Shown here: piece after piece, positions 24,289 to 33,590 of the stretch
Position numbering within the stretch: position 1 is the first letter of the stretch
Layout of the letters: every line of letters starts with the position of its first letter
The notes under the pieces: model-generated
What the model was told of the DNA's origin: nothing
The model's database searches: none
Seen by the model: only the letters and a program-made list of their open reading frames with translations
Source: Bradyrhizobiaceae bacterium
Lineage (GTDB): Bacteria; Pseudomonadota; Alphaproteobacteria; Rhizobiales; Xanthobacteraceae
Reading direction: 5' to 3'
NCBI GenBank assembly: GCA_003963145.1
Contig: RXJJ01000006.1
Coordinates: 64,621-128,620 of the forward strand
DNA length: 64,000 nucleotides
Program-made: the position numbers and the translations under genes

Positions 24289-25215
24289 ATGCCTGCGCCC
24301 TTTTTCATGTCGTCCGGCGATCTGATCGCCGACAAGCGCTACGATTTCGCACGCGATCTTCAACTGCGCGGCGATCTGGAAGGCGCCGCCGACCTGATGG
24401 CGCAGGCCGCCGAACTCGCGCCCAATTTCGCCTCGGCCTGGTTTGCGCTTGGAGAACTCAAGCAGGAGCTCAATCTGCACGGCGAGGCGATCAAGGCTTA
24501 CCGCAAGGCCATCGAGGCCGATCCGCTCGACCGCCATGGCGCCAAGTTACGGCTGATGCGGCTGGGCGTGGAGAAACTCTCCGACATGCCACCCGCTTAC
24601 GTCCAATCCCTGTTCGATCAATATGCGCCCCGTTTCGAGGACGCGCTGATCAACGATCTCGGTTATCGCGGCCCACAGGTGCTGCTCAATGCTGTCGTGG
24701 CGGCATGCCACACCGGCAAACGTCCACCGTTTTTCAAGCGCGCGCTCGATCTTGGTTGCGGCACCGGCCTTGCGGCGCGCGCCTTCGCACGCAACGCCGA
24801 TGAGTTTGTCGGCATTGATCTGTCGCCGGGAATGATCGCCAAAGCGCGGCAAACGGGTCTCTACGCCCGCCTCGAAGTGGCGGACATGGTGCAAGGGCTG
24901 GCACATGAGCCTGCCGAGCGGTTCGATCTGGTGCTGTCGGCGGATGCGATCATTTATCTGCCCGACCTCGCGCCGGTGCTAAAGCAGATCGCGCGGGTGC
25001 TTCAGCCCGGCGGCATCGCCGCGTTTACGACGGAAACTCACAGCGGCGACGGTGTAATCATCGGCGCAGGCTTCCGCTATGCCCATGGCGCGAAACATGT
25101 CCGTGACGCCATTGCTGCTGGCGGTCTGACGCTATGCAGACTGGAGGATGTCTCGACCCGCAACGAGAACAACGCGCCCGTGCCGGGTCTGGTGGCCATC
25201 GCGCGAAAGCCCTGA
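24289..25215 (+). CDS. TPR-containing SAM-dependent methyltransferase
   Basis: The product of about 308 residues has an N-terminal tetratricopeptide region (LRGDLEGAADLMAQAAELAPNFASAWFALGELKQ and HGEAIKAYRKAIEADPLD) followed by a class I methyltransferase domain: ALDLGCGTGLAARAF (SAM-binding motif I), FVGIDLSPGMIAKAR, LVLSADAIIYLPDLAPVL and VLQPGGIAAFTTET. The substrate is unknown; the linker region (YVQSLFDQYAPRFED) recalls methyltransferases acting on small molecules or proteins. It lies between the exonuclease and helicase genes of the DNA repair cluster and is 42 bases ahead of the helicase on the same strand. A start at 24241 is open but the ATG at 24289 looks better; 24307 is also possible. 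Confidence 0.82.
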   Translation: MPAPFFMSSGDLIADKRYDFARDLQLRGDLEGAADLMAQAAELAPNFASAWFALGELKQELNLHGEAIKAYRKAIEADPLDRHGAKLRLMRLGVEKLSDMPPAYVQSLFDQYAPRFEDALINDLGYRGPQVLLNAVVAACHTGKRPPFFKRALDLGCGTGLAARAFARNADEFVGIDLSPGMIAKARQTGLYARLEVADMVQGLAHEPAERFDLVLSADAIIYLPDLAPVLKQIARVLQPGGIAAFTTETHSGDGVIIGAGFRYAHGAKHVRDAIAAGGLTLCRLEDVSTRNENNAPVPGLVAIARKP

Positions 25216-25257
25216 AGCGGCCTCGCTTTTGCGGAACCCCATGCCTACCTTCTGCGG

Positions 25258-27825
25258 GTGAGCCAGCTTCTCATTCCCGATCGTCTGCATACCGGACTGC
25301 CCGAAGCCTTCGGGCGGTGGTTCGCCGCGCGCGGCTGGGCGCCGCGCACGCACCAGCTCGATCTCCTGGTAAAGGCCCGCGAGGGACGCTCGGCACTTCT
25401 CATCGCGCCGACCGGCGCGGGCAAGACGCTGGCCGGCTTTTTGCCGACGCTCGTTGAACTAGGCTTTCCGCAATCTGCTGAGGCGCAGCCGCGAAAGAAA
25501 CTGGCTTCTGCCGGCCGTGGCGTCAAGCAAAGCCACGGGCTTCACACGCTCTATGTCTCCCCGCTCAAGGCGCTCACGGTCGACATCGCGCGCAATCTCG
25601 ACCGTCCAATTGCCGACATGAATCTGCCGATCAGGGTCGAGACCCGCACCGGAGACACGCCGGTGTCGCGCCGCCAGCGCCAGCGCCGCTATCCGCCCGA
25701 TGTTCTCCTGACGACGCCGGAGCAGCTCGCTCTGCTACTGTCATCCGACGACGCGCCGTTTCTGTTTTCCTCGCTGAAACGGATCGTGCTCGACGAACTG
25801 CACGCGCTGGTCACCTCCAAGCGCGGCGATCTTCTTGCACTAGGCCTTGCACGACTGTGGCGGCTGGCCCCGCAGGCGACGACCATCGGGCTTTCCGCGA
25901 CGGTGGCCGATCCGGATTCACTACGGCGCTATCTTGTGTCGCAGCAAGTCGGTGAATCGCAGATGGCCGATCTCGTCATCGCCAACGCCGGGGCCGCGCC
26001 CATTGTCGAAATGCTCGACACGAACGAACGTCTGCCATGGGCAGGGCATTCCGCCCGCCATGCGCTTGGCGAAATCTACGATCTGATCAGGCGCAACAAG
26101 ACGACGCTGATGTTCGTCAATACCCGCTCGCAGGCGGAAATGCTGTTTCAGGATCTGTGGCGCATCAACGACGACGGTCTGGCCATCGCCCTGCATCACG
26201 GCTCTCTCGATGTCGCGCAGCGCCGCAAGGTCGAGGATGCGATGGCGGCGGGCAAATTGCGCGGCGTGGTCTGCACGTCCTCGCTCGATCTCGGGATTGA
26301 CTGGGGCGATATCGATCTTGTCATCAATGTCGGCGCGCCGAAGGGGGCTTCGCGCCTGATGCAACGGATCGGCCGCGCCAATCACCGCCTCGATGAACCA
26401 TCGCGCGCGGTGCTGGTGCCGGCCAATCACTTTGAGGTTCTGGAATGCCGTGTCGCCATCGACGCGGTCGCCGAGAACGCGCAGGACACACCGCCTTTGC
26501 GAAGCGGTGCGCTCGACGTGCTGGCGCAGCATGTGCTCGGCTGCGCCTGCGGCGAGCCGTTTCTGGCGGACGAGCTTTATGACGAAATCCGCACCGCGGC
26601 CCCATACGCCGACCTGACACGGAAGGACTTCGACGACGTCGTCGATTTCGTCGCCACCGGCGGGTATGCGCTGAAAAGCTATGAACGCTTCACGCGCATC
26701 AAGCAGGATAAGGCCGGTCGCTGGCGCGTGACCAATCCGCGCGTGCGCCAGAGTTACCGTCTCAACGTCGGCACCATCGTCGAGGAATCGATGCTCAAGG
26801 TGAAACTGGTGCGCGGCAAGGGCGGCGGATCGGGATCGACTGGAGCGATCGCGCGGGGCGGGCGAATGCTTGGCCAGATCGAGGAGTATTTTATCGAGAA
26901 CCTCGTGCTCGGCGATACATTCGTGTTCGGCGGCGAGGTGGTTCGTTACGAAGCACTGATGGAAGACGAGGTTTACGTCTCGCGCGCCAACGATGCCGAT
27001 GCGCGCGTGCCGTCTTACATGGGCGGCAAATTCCCGCTCTCGACCTATCTGGCGGATCGCGTGCGCCATCTGCTTGCCGACAAGCGAGCCTGGAAAGCTC
27101 TTCCGGAACAGGTGCGCGACTGGTTGTCGATCCAGGCGCGTGTCTCACTGGTGCCGGGGCCGCGCGAACTGGTGGTGGAGACGTTTCCGCGTGCCAATAA
27201 GCACTACCTCGTTTGTTATCCTTTCGAGGGACGCCTCGCGCATCAGACGCTCGGCATGCTGCTGACGCGGCGGCTGGAACGCGCCGGGTTGCGGCCGCTC
27301 GGGTTCGTCGCCAACGAATATGCGCTGGCCGTGTGGATGGTGGGCGACGCCTCGTCGCGTATCCGCAGCGGGCTTCTCAGTCTCGACAAACTGTTCGATC
27401 CCGACATGCTCGGTGACGATCTTGAAGCATGGCTTGCGGAATCGGCCCTGATGAAACGCACCTTCCGTACCTGCGCGATCATTTCGGGATTGATCGCGCG
27501 GCGGTTCACCGGCGAAGAGAAATCTCGCCGGCAGGTGCTGTTCTCGACCGACCTCGTTTACGACGTATTGCGCAAGCATCAGCCCGACCATGTTTTGCTG
27601 CGCGCCGCGCGGGCCGACGCGGCAACGGGACTTTTGGACATCCGCCGTCTCAGCGATATGCTGGCGCGAATTCAGACGCGAATCACCCACCGGGAACTCG
27701 ATAAGGTTTCGCCGCTGGCGGTTCCCGTGATGCTGGAAATCGGTCGCGAGCCGGTTTATGGCGAAGCCTCGGACGAGTTGCTGGCGGAGGCCGCTGAGGA
27801 ACTTGTCAGGGAAGCGATGTCCTGA
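25258..27825 (+). CDS. lhr: Ligase-associated DEAD/DEAH helicase (Lhr-Core type)
   Basis: The 855-residue product is an Lhr-family superfamily 2 helicase that moves 3'-to-5' on DNA and unwinds RNA:DNA hybrids in characterised relatives. RecA1 carries APTGAGKTLAGF (Walker A) and VLDELHALV (DExH); RecA2 has FVNTRSQAEMLFQ, HHGSLD and QRIGRANHRLDEPSR (motif VI). The winged-helix and Lhr-specific C-terminal domains follow. A GTG start is used. It is followed after 31 bases by pdeM; together with the ligase and exonuclease this completes the four-protein repair cluster. Confidence 0.94.
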   Translation: MSQLLIPDRLHTGLPEAFGRWFAARGWAPRTHQLDLLVKAREGRSALLIAPTGAGKTLAGFLPTLVELGFPQSAEAQPRKKLASAGRGVKQSHGLHTLYVSPLKALTVDIARNLDRPIADMNLPIRVETRTGDTPVSRRQRQRRYPPDVLLTTPEQLALLLSSDDAPFLFSSLKRIVLDELHALVTSKRGDLLALGLARLWRLAPQATTIGLSATVADPDSLRRYLVSQQVGESQMADLVIANAGAAPIVEMLDTNERLPWAGHSARHALGEIYDLIRRNKTTLMFVNTRSQAEMLFQDLWRINDDGLAIALHHGSLDVAQRRKVEDAMAAGKLRGVVCTSSLDLGIDWGDIDLVINVGAPKGASRLMQRIGRANHRLDEPSRAVLVPANHFEVLECRVAIDAVAENAQDTPPLRSGALDVLAQHVLGCACGEPFLADELYDEIRTAAPYADLTRKDFDDVVDFVATGGYALKSYERFTRIKQDKAGRWRVTNPRVRQSYRLNVGTIVEESMLKVKLVRGKGGGSGSTGAIARGGRMLGQIEEYFIENLVLGDTFVFGGEVVRYEALMEDEVYVSRANDADARVPSYMGGKFPLSTYLADRVRHLLADKRAWKALPEQVRDWLSIQARVSLVPGPRELVVETFPRANKHYLVCYPFEGRLAHQTLGMLLTRRLERAGLRPLGFVANEYALAVWMVGDASSRIRSGLLSLDKLFDPDMLGDDLEAWLAESALMKRTFRTCAIISGLIARRFTGEEKSRRQVLFSTDLVYDVLRKHQPDHVLLRAARADAATGLLDIRRLSDMLARIQTRITHRELDKVSPLAVPVMLEIGREPVYGEASDELLAEAAEELVREAMS

Positions 27826-27856
27826 AGAGATATTGTCCTGAAAGATACTGAACACG

Positions 27857-28549
27857 ATGCAGACCGCGCCCAGCACTTCTCACATGACAGCGGTCCGCAT
27901 CGCCGGTGTCGATATGGTCGCCGATCTGTCCGGCGTCCTGTTCTGGGAGGAGGAGCGGCTGCTGGTCGTTTCCGATCTTCATCTGGAAAAGGGATCGAGC
28001 TTCGCCGAACGTGGCGTGTTGTTGCCGCCTTACGATACCGCCGCGACGCTGGCGCGGCTGGGTGCTGCTATCGTGCGCCATAATCCGGGAAAGGTCATCG
28101 CGCTCGGCGACTCTTTCCATGACCGGACAGCGCATCAACGTCTTTCCGGACCGGACCGGGAAAGTCTCTGCGCACTTCAGGCTCGCCGTGACTGGATCTG
28201 GATTTCCGGCAATCACGATCCGGCATTGCCGCGCGAGATCGGCGGCACGGTGTGCGATGAAGTCGCAATCGGTCCCTTGGTGTTCCGCCACGAGCCGACC
28301 GGCGCATTTGGGGAAATTGCGGGCCATCTGCATCCCAAGGCACGCGTGAGTGCGCGGGGACGCAGCATCGAGCGCCCGTGTTTTGCCAGCGATGGCGAGC
28401 GCGCCGTGATGCCTGCATTCGGCTCGTATACCGGCGGGCTGAATATTCGCGACGCGGCGTTTGCCGCGATCTTCCGGACGTTGGCCTTCACCGCCCATGT
28501 GCTCGGCGACCGTCGCGTTCACGCTATCGCTGCCGGACGCTGCTACTGA
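27857..28549 (+). CDS. pdeM: Ligase-associated DNA damage response endonuclease PdeM
   Basis: The 230-residue product is a calcineurin-like metallophosphoesterase. Metal-ligand motifs are LVVSDLHLEKG (D-x-H), ALGDSFHD (GDxxxD-like), ISGNHDP (GNHD) and EIAGHLHPKA (GHxH). The characterised relative in Pseudomonas putida is a manganese-dependent DNA nuclease. It is the last gene of the methyltransferase-helicase-nuclease unit. The ATG at 27857 or the one at 27884 may be used. Confidence 0.92.
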   Translation: MQTAPSTSHMTAVRIAGVDMVADLSGVLFWEEERLLVVSDLHLEKGSSFAERGVLLPPYDTAATLARLGAAIVRHNPGKVIALGDSFHDRTAHQRLSGPDRESLCALQARRDWIWISGNHDPALPREIGGTVCDEVAIGPLVFRHEPTGAFGEIAGHLHPKARVSARGRSIERPCFASDGERAVMPAFGSYTGGLNIRDAAFAAIFRTLAFTAHVLGDRRVHAIAAGRCY

Positions 28550-28643
28550 TTTTAAACGGCCGGGATGGATCGTGTTTTTCTGATAGGCTTACGCCCGGGC
28601 AGGAACCTGATAGATTGTGGTCTGTTGAATCACCCGGGTGGGC

Positions 28644-29972
28644 ATGACCAAAAAAACCGATCATCGCAAAAAGGCGGATCATCCGGAGCATCACAAGCCG
28701 CTGCCGCATAAGCCGTTTCATCTGCGCGAATTCATCAAGACGCTTGGGCCCGGACTCATCACCGGCGCATCCGACGACGATCCGTCCGGCATCGGCACCT
28801 ACAGTCAGGCAGGCGCGCAACTCGGCTACGGCATCGGATGGACGATGCTTATCTCATTGCCGTTGATGGTCGCGATACAGGAAATCTCTGCGCGCGTGGG
28901 CCGGGTGACAGGCAGGGGAATCGCCGGAAATGTCTGCCTGCACTATCCGGCATGGCTCCTGAACCTTGTCATCGCGTTGCTGTTCATCGCCAACACGATC
29001 AATATCGCCGCTGACCTTGCCGCGATGGGCGATGCACTCAGGCTTCTGATCGGAGGGCCGGGAATTCTTTACGTGCTCGTTTTTGGCGTGGCCTCGGTTG
29101 CGGCGCAGATTTTTTTCGATTACGCGCGTTATAGCGCCATCCTCAAATGGCTGACCTTGAGCCTGTTCGCCTATGTCGCCGCGCTGTTTTTCGCGAATGT
29201 TTCATGGGGCGAGGCGTTGCGGGGTGTTGCTATCCCACACATCCAGTGGACATCGGCCTTCCTGACCACACTGGTCGCGATCCTCGGCACCACAATATCG
29301 CCCTACCTCTTTTTCTGGCAGGCCTCTCAGGAAGCCGAGGATCAGCGGGTTGATGCCAAGAAGCATCCGCTGGCGGAGAATCATTATGGCGCACTCAAGG
29401 AATTCAGCCGGATCAGGGCCGATACGATCGTCGGCATGGTCTTCTCGAACCTGATTGCGATCTCGATCATCATTACTGCCGCGGCGACACTGCACGCGAG
29501 CGGCAGAACGGATATCCAGACCTCCGCACAGGCCGCGGAAGCCTTGCGTCCGATCGCGGGGCGCTTTGCCGAATTCATTTTCGCGCTCGGTATTATCGGC
29601 ACCGGGCTGCTTGCCGTGCCGGTGCTGGCGGGGTCGGCCGCCTATGCCATCGGCGAGGGCCGTCACTGGATCGTCGGGCTTGCCCGCAAGCCACGCGAGG
29701 CGGTGGCTTTTTATGCGGTGCTGGCGCTGTCGGCGGGCATCGGTATCGCCCTGAATTTCACGCCGATCAATCCTATCTCGGCGCTCTACTGGAGCGCAGT
29801 GATCAACGGCGTTCTCGCAGTGCCGGTAATGATCCTGCTGATGTTTCTGGCCCGGCGCAGGGACGTAATGAACAAGTTCATCATCAGCGGGCCGCTTTAC
29901 TGGCTCGGCTGGCTTTCGACCTTCGCCATGGCAATCTGCGTTATTGCAATGGCGGTCGGATTCTTCGTTTAA
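28644..29972 (+). CDS. NRAMP-related divalent metal transporter with altered metal site
   Basis: The 442-residue membrane protein has a His-rich cytoplasmic N-terminus (HRKKADHPEHHKPLPHKPFH) and about eleven transmembrane helices. The first helix region, GPGLITGASDDDPSGIGTYSQAGA, corresponds to the NRAMP DPGN motif but reads DPSG. In the sixth helix, canonical MPHNLYLH is replaced by TTISPYLFFWQASQEAE, so the transition-metal-binding Met is absent. Family members of this type occur widely in alphaproteobacteria annotated as NRAMP, and some NRAMP relatives lacking the Met transport Mg2+. Substrate cannot be assigned. A GTG six bases upstream is an alternative start. Confidence 0.85.
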   Translation: MTKKTDHRKKADHPEHHKPLPHKPFHLREFIKTLGPGLITGASDDDPSGIGTYSQAGAQLGYGIGWTMLISLPLMVAIQEISARVGRVTGRGIAGNVCLHYPAWLLNLVIALLFIANTINIAADLAAMGDALRLLIGGPGILYVLVFGVASVAAQIFFDYARYSAILKWLTLSLFAYVAALFFANVSWGEALRGVAIPHIQWTSAFLTTLVAILGTTISPYLFFWQASQEAEDQRVDAKKHPLAENHYGALKEFSRIRADTIVGMVFSNLIAISIIITAAATLHASGRTDIQTSAQAAEALRPIAGRFAEFIFALGIIGTGLLAVPVLAGSAAYAIGEGRHWIVGLARKPREAVAFYAVLALSAGIGIALNFTPINPISALYWSAVINGVLAVPVMILLMFLARRRDVMNKFIISGPLYWLGWLSTFAMAICVIAMAVGFFV

Positions 29973-29986
29973 CGCCGCGCGGAGGG

Positions 29987-32900
29987 TCAGGACGGATTAA
30001 CGACGGCGGCGGTCTTGGTCGGCGTGCTCGCACGGGATGAAGGCGCACCAGACGCCGCGGGCTTGGCCGACTTGATGATGCGCTTCTGCGGCGCCGGTGT
30101 TGCGGCATCCCAGCCGCCGGCCGGCGCGGCCACGCTGACGGCATCCGCCGGTTGCTGCTCGACCGTGAAGGTCTGGATCGCGAGCTTCGCCGCGGCAAGA
30201 GATTGGGCATCGAGCCGCTTGGCGATGTCGTCGCGCTTGCGACCGGAATCGACGTCGCCCTGGGCGGCGGCGAGGCTGAACCATTTGTATGATTCAGCCA
30301 GATTCTGCTGCACGCCGATGCCGCGTGCATACAGGATGGCAAGATTGAATTGGCTGTCGGCGACACCGCGCTCGGCGGCCTTGTGGAACCATTCAGCCGC
30401 ACTCTTGTAATCCGGAGACTTGCCGCCGCCATCGGCTTCGAGCACCGCCAGATTATGCATCGCCTTGGCGTTGCCGCGATCCGCAGCCTGACGATAATAG
30501 CGGCTCGCCATATCCGCATCCTTGGCGACGCCAAGACCCTTTTCGTACAGCGTGCCGAGGCGGAATATCGCGGGTACGATATTGCCTTGCGCCGCCCGAC
30601 CGTACCATTTGGCGGCTTCGTCGAAATTGACCGGTACGCCGCGGCCTTCTGCATAGCGAAGGCCGATCTCATAGGCTGCGCCGGGATCGCCCTTCAGCGC
30701 AGCGCCGCGCAGAGTGGCGCTGCCGATAGCATCAGGCAATTGCGCGAGCACGGGGGCGTTCACGGCCGCTGCTTTCTTGCCGGCTGTCTTGGGAGTTAGA
30801 GCGGCCGCCGAGGACGAAGATACGGAGCCGGTGATATCGCCTGTCATCGCAGAGGCGCTGCTGGACCAGGATGGCAATGAAGGGCCGCTCAGCGAGGATT
30901 GCTTGTCGATTGGCGTCGGCGAGGTCATCGAAGGCTCGCTTGGCGCGACGTTTTCGGTTTTCGGCTCGGGCGGCGCCGGCTGTTCCGCCGGCGGCATGTC
31001 GGGCACCTGGGGGATGACCCGGGTTTCGGCGGCCGGCGCGGGCATCGACGGGTCGCCGCTGCGCATCAGGTTCATCGCCATCTTTACGGTGCCGAACACG
31101 ATCACGACGACGCTGACGCCGACGAGGATCGCGCGGATTCTCGTCGATAATTGCGAGGCGGCCGGATCGGAGGATGTCTTGGACGATGTCCTGGAAGCGA
31201 TGCGGGCCGTGTCGTTCAAGGCGGTGACACGATTGGCCTTGGGCGCCGTGCTGCCGGCGGACGCATTGGCGTTCTGCGCGGCCTGTGCAGCCCGGCGCGC
31301 GGCCTGGATGAAGTTCGATGAGGAGACGGGTTCAGGCGTATTGGCGACGATATCCTTGAGTGCGCCTTCGGATGCGGCGATTCGCTCGGCGGAGGAAATC
31401 GCACGGCCCTGCGGATGGCGCGTCCCCGGCTCGAGCGGATGATCGGGCGGCAGATCGGGATCAATCGGCATGCGGGCGGTCCGCGGCCTTGGGACTGCAG
31501 GCGTGCTGCTGCTATCCCGGGACACTTCGGCCGCGGCTCGCGGCGACGGAACTTCGGTCTGAATCTGTGGCGGTGTCGTGCGGACGTGGATTTGCGCCAG
31601 TGCGGGATTGGGCAGCTCCGGTCGATGTTGCAACGGCATCGAGGCGGCGGTAGACGCTGCCGCCGGATGCGGCGGCTCGGCATGGGCCGGCGCAAGCGGC
31701 GCTGACGTGATCACGGGGGGCACGGTCGGTCGCGGCGTCGCGCGGCCCTCGCGCAAATCACCTTCGATGTGGGCAAGACGATCAACAACATGGCCCAGCG
31801 TGTTGTTGACGACTTCAAGAGAATCCTGGGTTTGGCGGTCGATCTCCGACTGGCTATAGCGCATGTCGGCAAGTTCGCGCTTCATCGCGTCAATGAAGCC
31901 CTGATCCATGGGGGCTGCACTGGGCTGAATGGAGCTTTCCGTCCGCTGCTGAAGAACGCGCATGATTTCGGCAAGACCGTCCTCGATCCTCCCGAAGTTG
32001 GCCGGGCGGCTTTCTATAGCTTCCAGCCGCTCGAGCAGGTGCGAGACGCGCTGTTCGACATGCGCGAAAGTCGAGGACGGGTCGCTTCCGACCTTGAGGT
32101 GATCGAGACGGTCGGAAATCGTCCGCACTGCATTGTCGAAATAGCTGGAATCCGCCGGTGCCGGACGCTCCCGCTGCTCTAGCGCCGAGGTCAGCACACC
32201 GATGCGTTGCTCCAGCGCGGCAAGAATATCGCTGTGGCCCCCAGCCTGCGAAAGCTGATCCACTTTCTGCGACAGTGCACGCACGTTGTCTGCCAGCTGA
32301 GCCATCACGTCGCCCGAGGCGATATTGGCCACAATGGTTTTCAGCGCGGCGATGGCCTCGTCAAGCTGATGAACTGCGCCAGAATCCTGACCGGAGCGGA
32401 CGATCTTGTCGATCTTGCCGCCAAGATTGCGGATCGCCTCGTCGAAGCCGGCGAGTTGCTCGGCCGGCGTCAGCGAGCGCAATTCGTTTTTTATATCGGC
32501 GAGCGCGCGCTCGATCCCCGAAAGCGCATTGCTGTCGAAGCCATGCTGGCGGGTTTCATCGATACGTTGGGCCAGCGAGCGGATTTCGCTTTCCAGGGAT
32601 TCGATGGCGCGGCGCGGCATCGCTTCGGTGATTGCGGCCCGGATCTCCGAAAGTTCGGTTCGGAAAGCGGCAATGGATTGTTCGAGACCGTCTGGACGGC
32701 GTAGCGCATCGATCTGGCCGGAGATGTTGAAAAGCTGCTTCTCCATGCCGGAGAGGTCGGGATATGCAGGCGCGATCGGCGCGGTCATCTGCGGCGGCAG
32801 ATAGGGCGCAGGCTGAGGCGCGTAGGGCATCTGCAGCGGAGATTGGCGCTGCGGGCGGCCATCGAGCTCGCCCTGTCGCGCAACGATTTCGGCGATGGAG

Positions 32901-33286
32901 AAGTCCGGAGGCGGCAATGGATAGGCCGGCTGTTCGGCGCGGGCCGGGGCCTGTCTGCTGGATATTTGGGACAGCCGCGCATCGAGGCGGTTGATGGCGT
33001 CGTTGAGCTGGCGGGCAACGGCCGGGTCACTGCGTGCAGCCGTGTTCGGCCCCGCCATCTGTTCGACCTGGCGGGCGATGGCATCGAGCCGGCTGTGAAT
33101 TTCCGCAACGTCCCGTGCCTCGCGGACATCGGGAGATGCGCCACCGGCGGCCGCTTTCATCCAGTCGCTCAGCGACAGACCTGCCTTGCGCGCGGCTGCT
33201 TCCGCTTTTTCCCTGACGGAAGGTTCGATGCCTTCAACGCTCCACGATACGCGAGATGTCATGCCCAGGCCCGGTGTTGAGCGCAT
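29987..33286 (-). CDS. Large coiled-coil, membrane-anchored Sel1-repeat protein
   Basis: The product of about 1099 residues resembles the PodJ/polar-organisation type proteins of Rhizobiales. An N-terminal segment (SRVSWSVEGIEPSVREKAEAAARKAGLSLSDWM) is followed by a very long stretch of coiled coil (repeated L-x6-L with Q/D/R, for example ALADIKNELRSL and SQKVDQLSQAG) to about residue 530, a Pro-rich cytoplasmic region, one membrane segment (RAILVGVSVVVIVFGTVKMAM) and, in the periplasm, four Sel1 repeats (GAAYEIGLRYAEGRGVPVNF and three more). Possible roles are polar localisation or cell-envelope organisation; this is by analogy. Starts at 33337 (TTG), 33322, 33286 and 33262 are possible; AGGAG precedes 33286. 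Confidence 0.8.
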   Translation of the reverse strand: MRSTPGLGMTSRVSWSVEGIEPSVREKAEAAARKAGLSLSDWMKAAAGGASPDVREARDVAEIHSRLDAIARQVEQMAGPNTAARSDPAVARQLNDAINRLDARLSQISSRQAPARAEQPAYPLPPPDFSIAEIVARQGELDGRPQRQSPLQMPYAPQPAPYLPPQMTAPIAPAYPDLSGMEKQLFNISGQIDALRRPDGLEQSIAAFRTELSEIRAAITEAMPRRAIESLESEIRSLAQRIDETRQHGFDSNALSGIERALADIKNELRSLTPAEQLAGFDEAIRNLGGKIDKIVRSGQDSGAVHQLDEAIAALKTIVANIASGDVMAQLADNVRALSQKVDQLSQAGGHSDILAALEQRIGVLTSALEQRERPAPADSSYFDNAVRTISDRLDHLKVGSDPSSTFAHVEQRVSHLLERLEAIESRPANFGRIEDGLAEIMRVLQQRTESSIQPSAAPMDQGFIDAMKRELADMRYSQSEIDRQTQDSLEVVNNTLGHVVDRLAHIEGDLREGRATPRPTVPPVITSAPLAPAHAEPPHPAAASTAASMPLQHRPELPNPALAQIHVRTTPPQIQTEVPSPRAAAEVSRDSSSTPAVPRPRTARMPIDPDLPPDHPLEPGTRHPQGRAISSAERIAASEGALKDIVANTPEPVSSSNFIQAARRAAQAAQNANASAGSTAPKANRVTALNDTARIASRTSSKTSSDPAASQLSTRIRAILVGVSVVVIVFGTVKMAMNLMRSGDPSMPAPAAETRVIPQVPDMPPAEQPAPPEPKTENVAPSEPSMTSPTPIDKQSSLSGPSLPSWSSSASAMTGDITGSVSSSSAAALTPKTAGKKAAAVNAPVLAQLPDAIGSATLRGAALKGDPGAAYEIGLRYAEGRGVPVNFDEAAKWYGRAAQGNIVPAIFRLGTLYEKGLGVAKDADMASRYYRQAADRGNAKAMHNLAVLEADGGGKSPDYKSAAEWFHKAAERGVADSQFNLAILYARGIGVQQNLAESYKWFSLAAAQGDVDSGRKRDDIAKRLDAQSLAAAKLAIQTFTVEQQPADAVSVAAPAGGWDAATPAPQKRIIKSAKPAASGAPSSRASTPTKTAAVVNPS

Positions 33287-33508
33287 GGCTCCTGCCAGAC
33301 GCTCAGTCCTCCCGTGTCCCATTGAAGAGACAAACAAATTTCGTTGACGGGCGGACTGCTTCGGGGCCGACTTTTTCGCGTTACGGTAAATAACGGGTTA
33401 AGGACGCGAACCGGAAATACGAAAACTTCCTAGCCGCGGTCTGGAAATATTGGGGCTGGCGCGCGCAGGGTCGGCGTCAGGTTCAAAATGCTCTTTTCCG
33501 CGAAAGTG

Positions 33509-33542
33509 TGATGCATTTGCATCAAAACGGTGCATTGATGCA
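33509..33542. promoter_or_regulatory. Two adjacent palindromes, likely MarR operator
   Basis: TGATGCAttTGCATCA (33509-33524) and TGCATtgATGCA (33531-33542) are perfect inverted repeats with two-base spacers sharing the core TGCAT, followed by one more GTGCATT. They lie 50-80 bases ahead of the MarR-family gene. The spacing fits side-by-side binding of dimers. Function as autoregulatory operator is inferred. Confidence 0.55.
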
Positions 33543-33590
33543 GGTGCATTTAATCGCTAAATCCAACACCCGATTTTCTGGAACGAGCCG

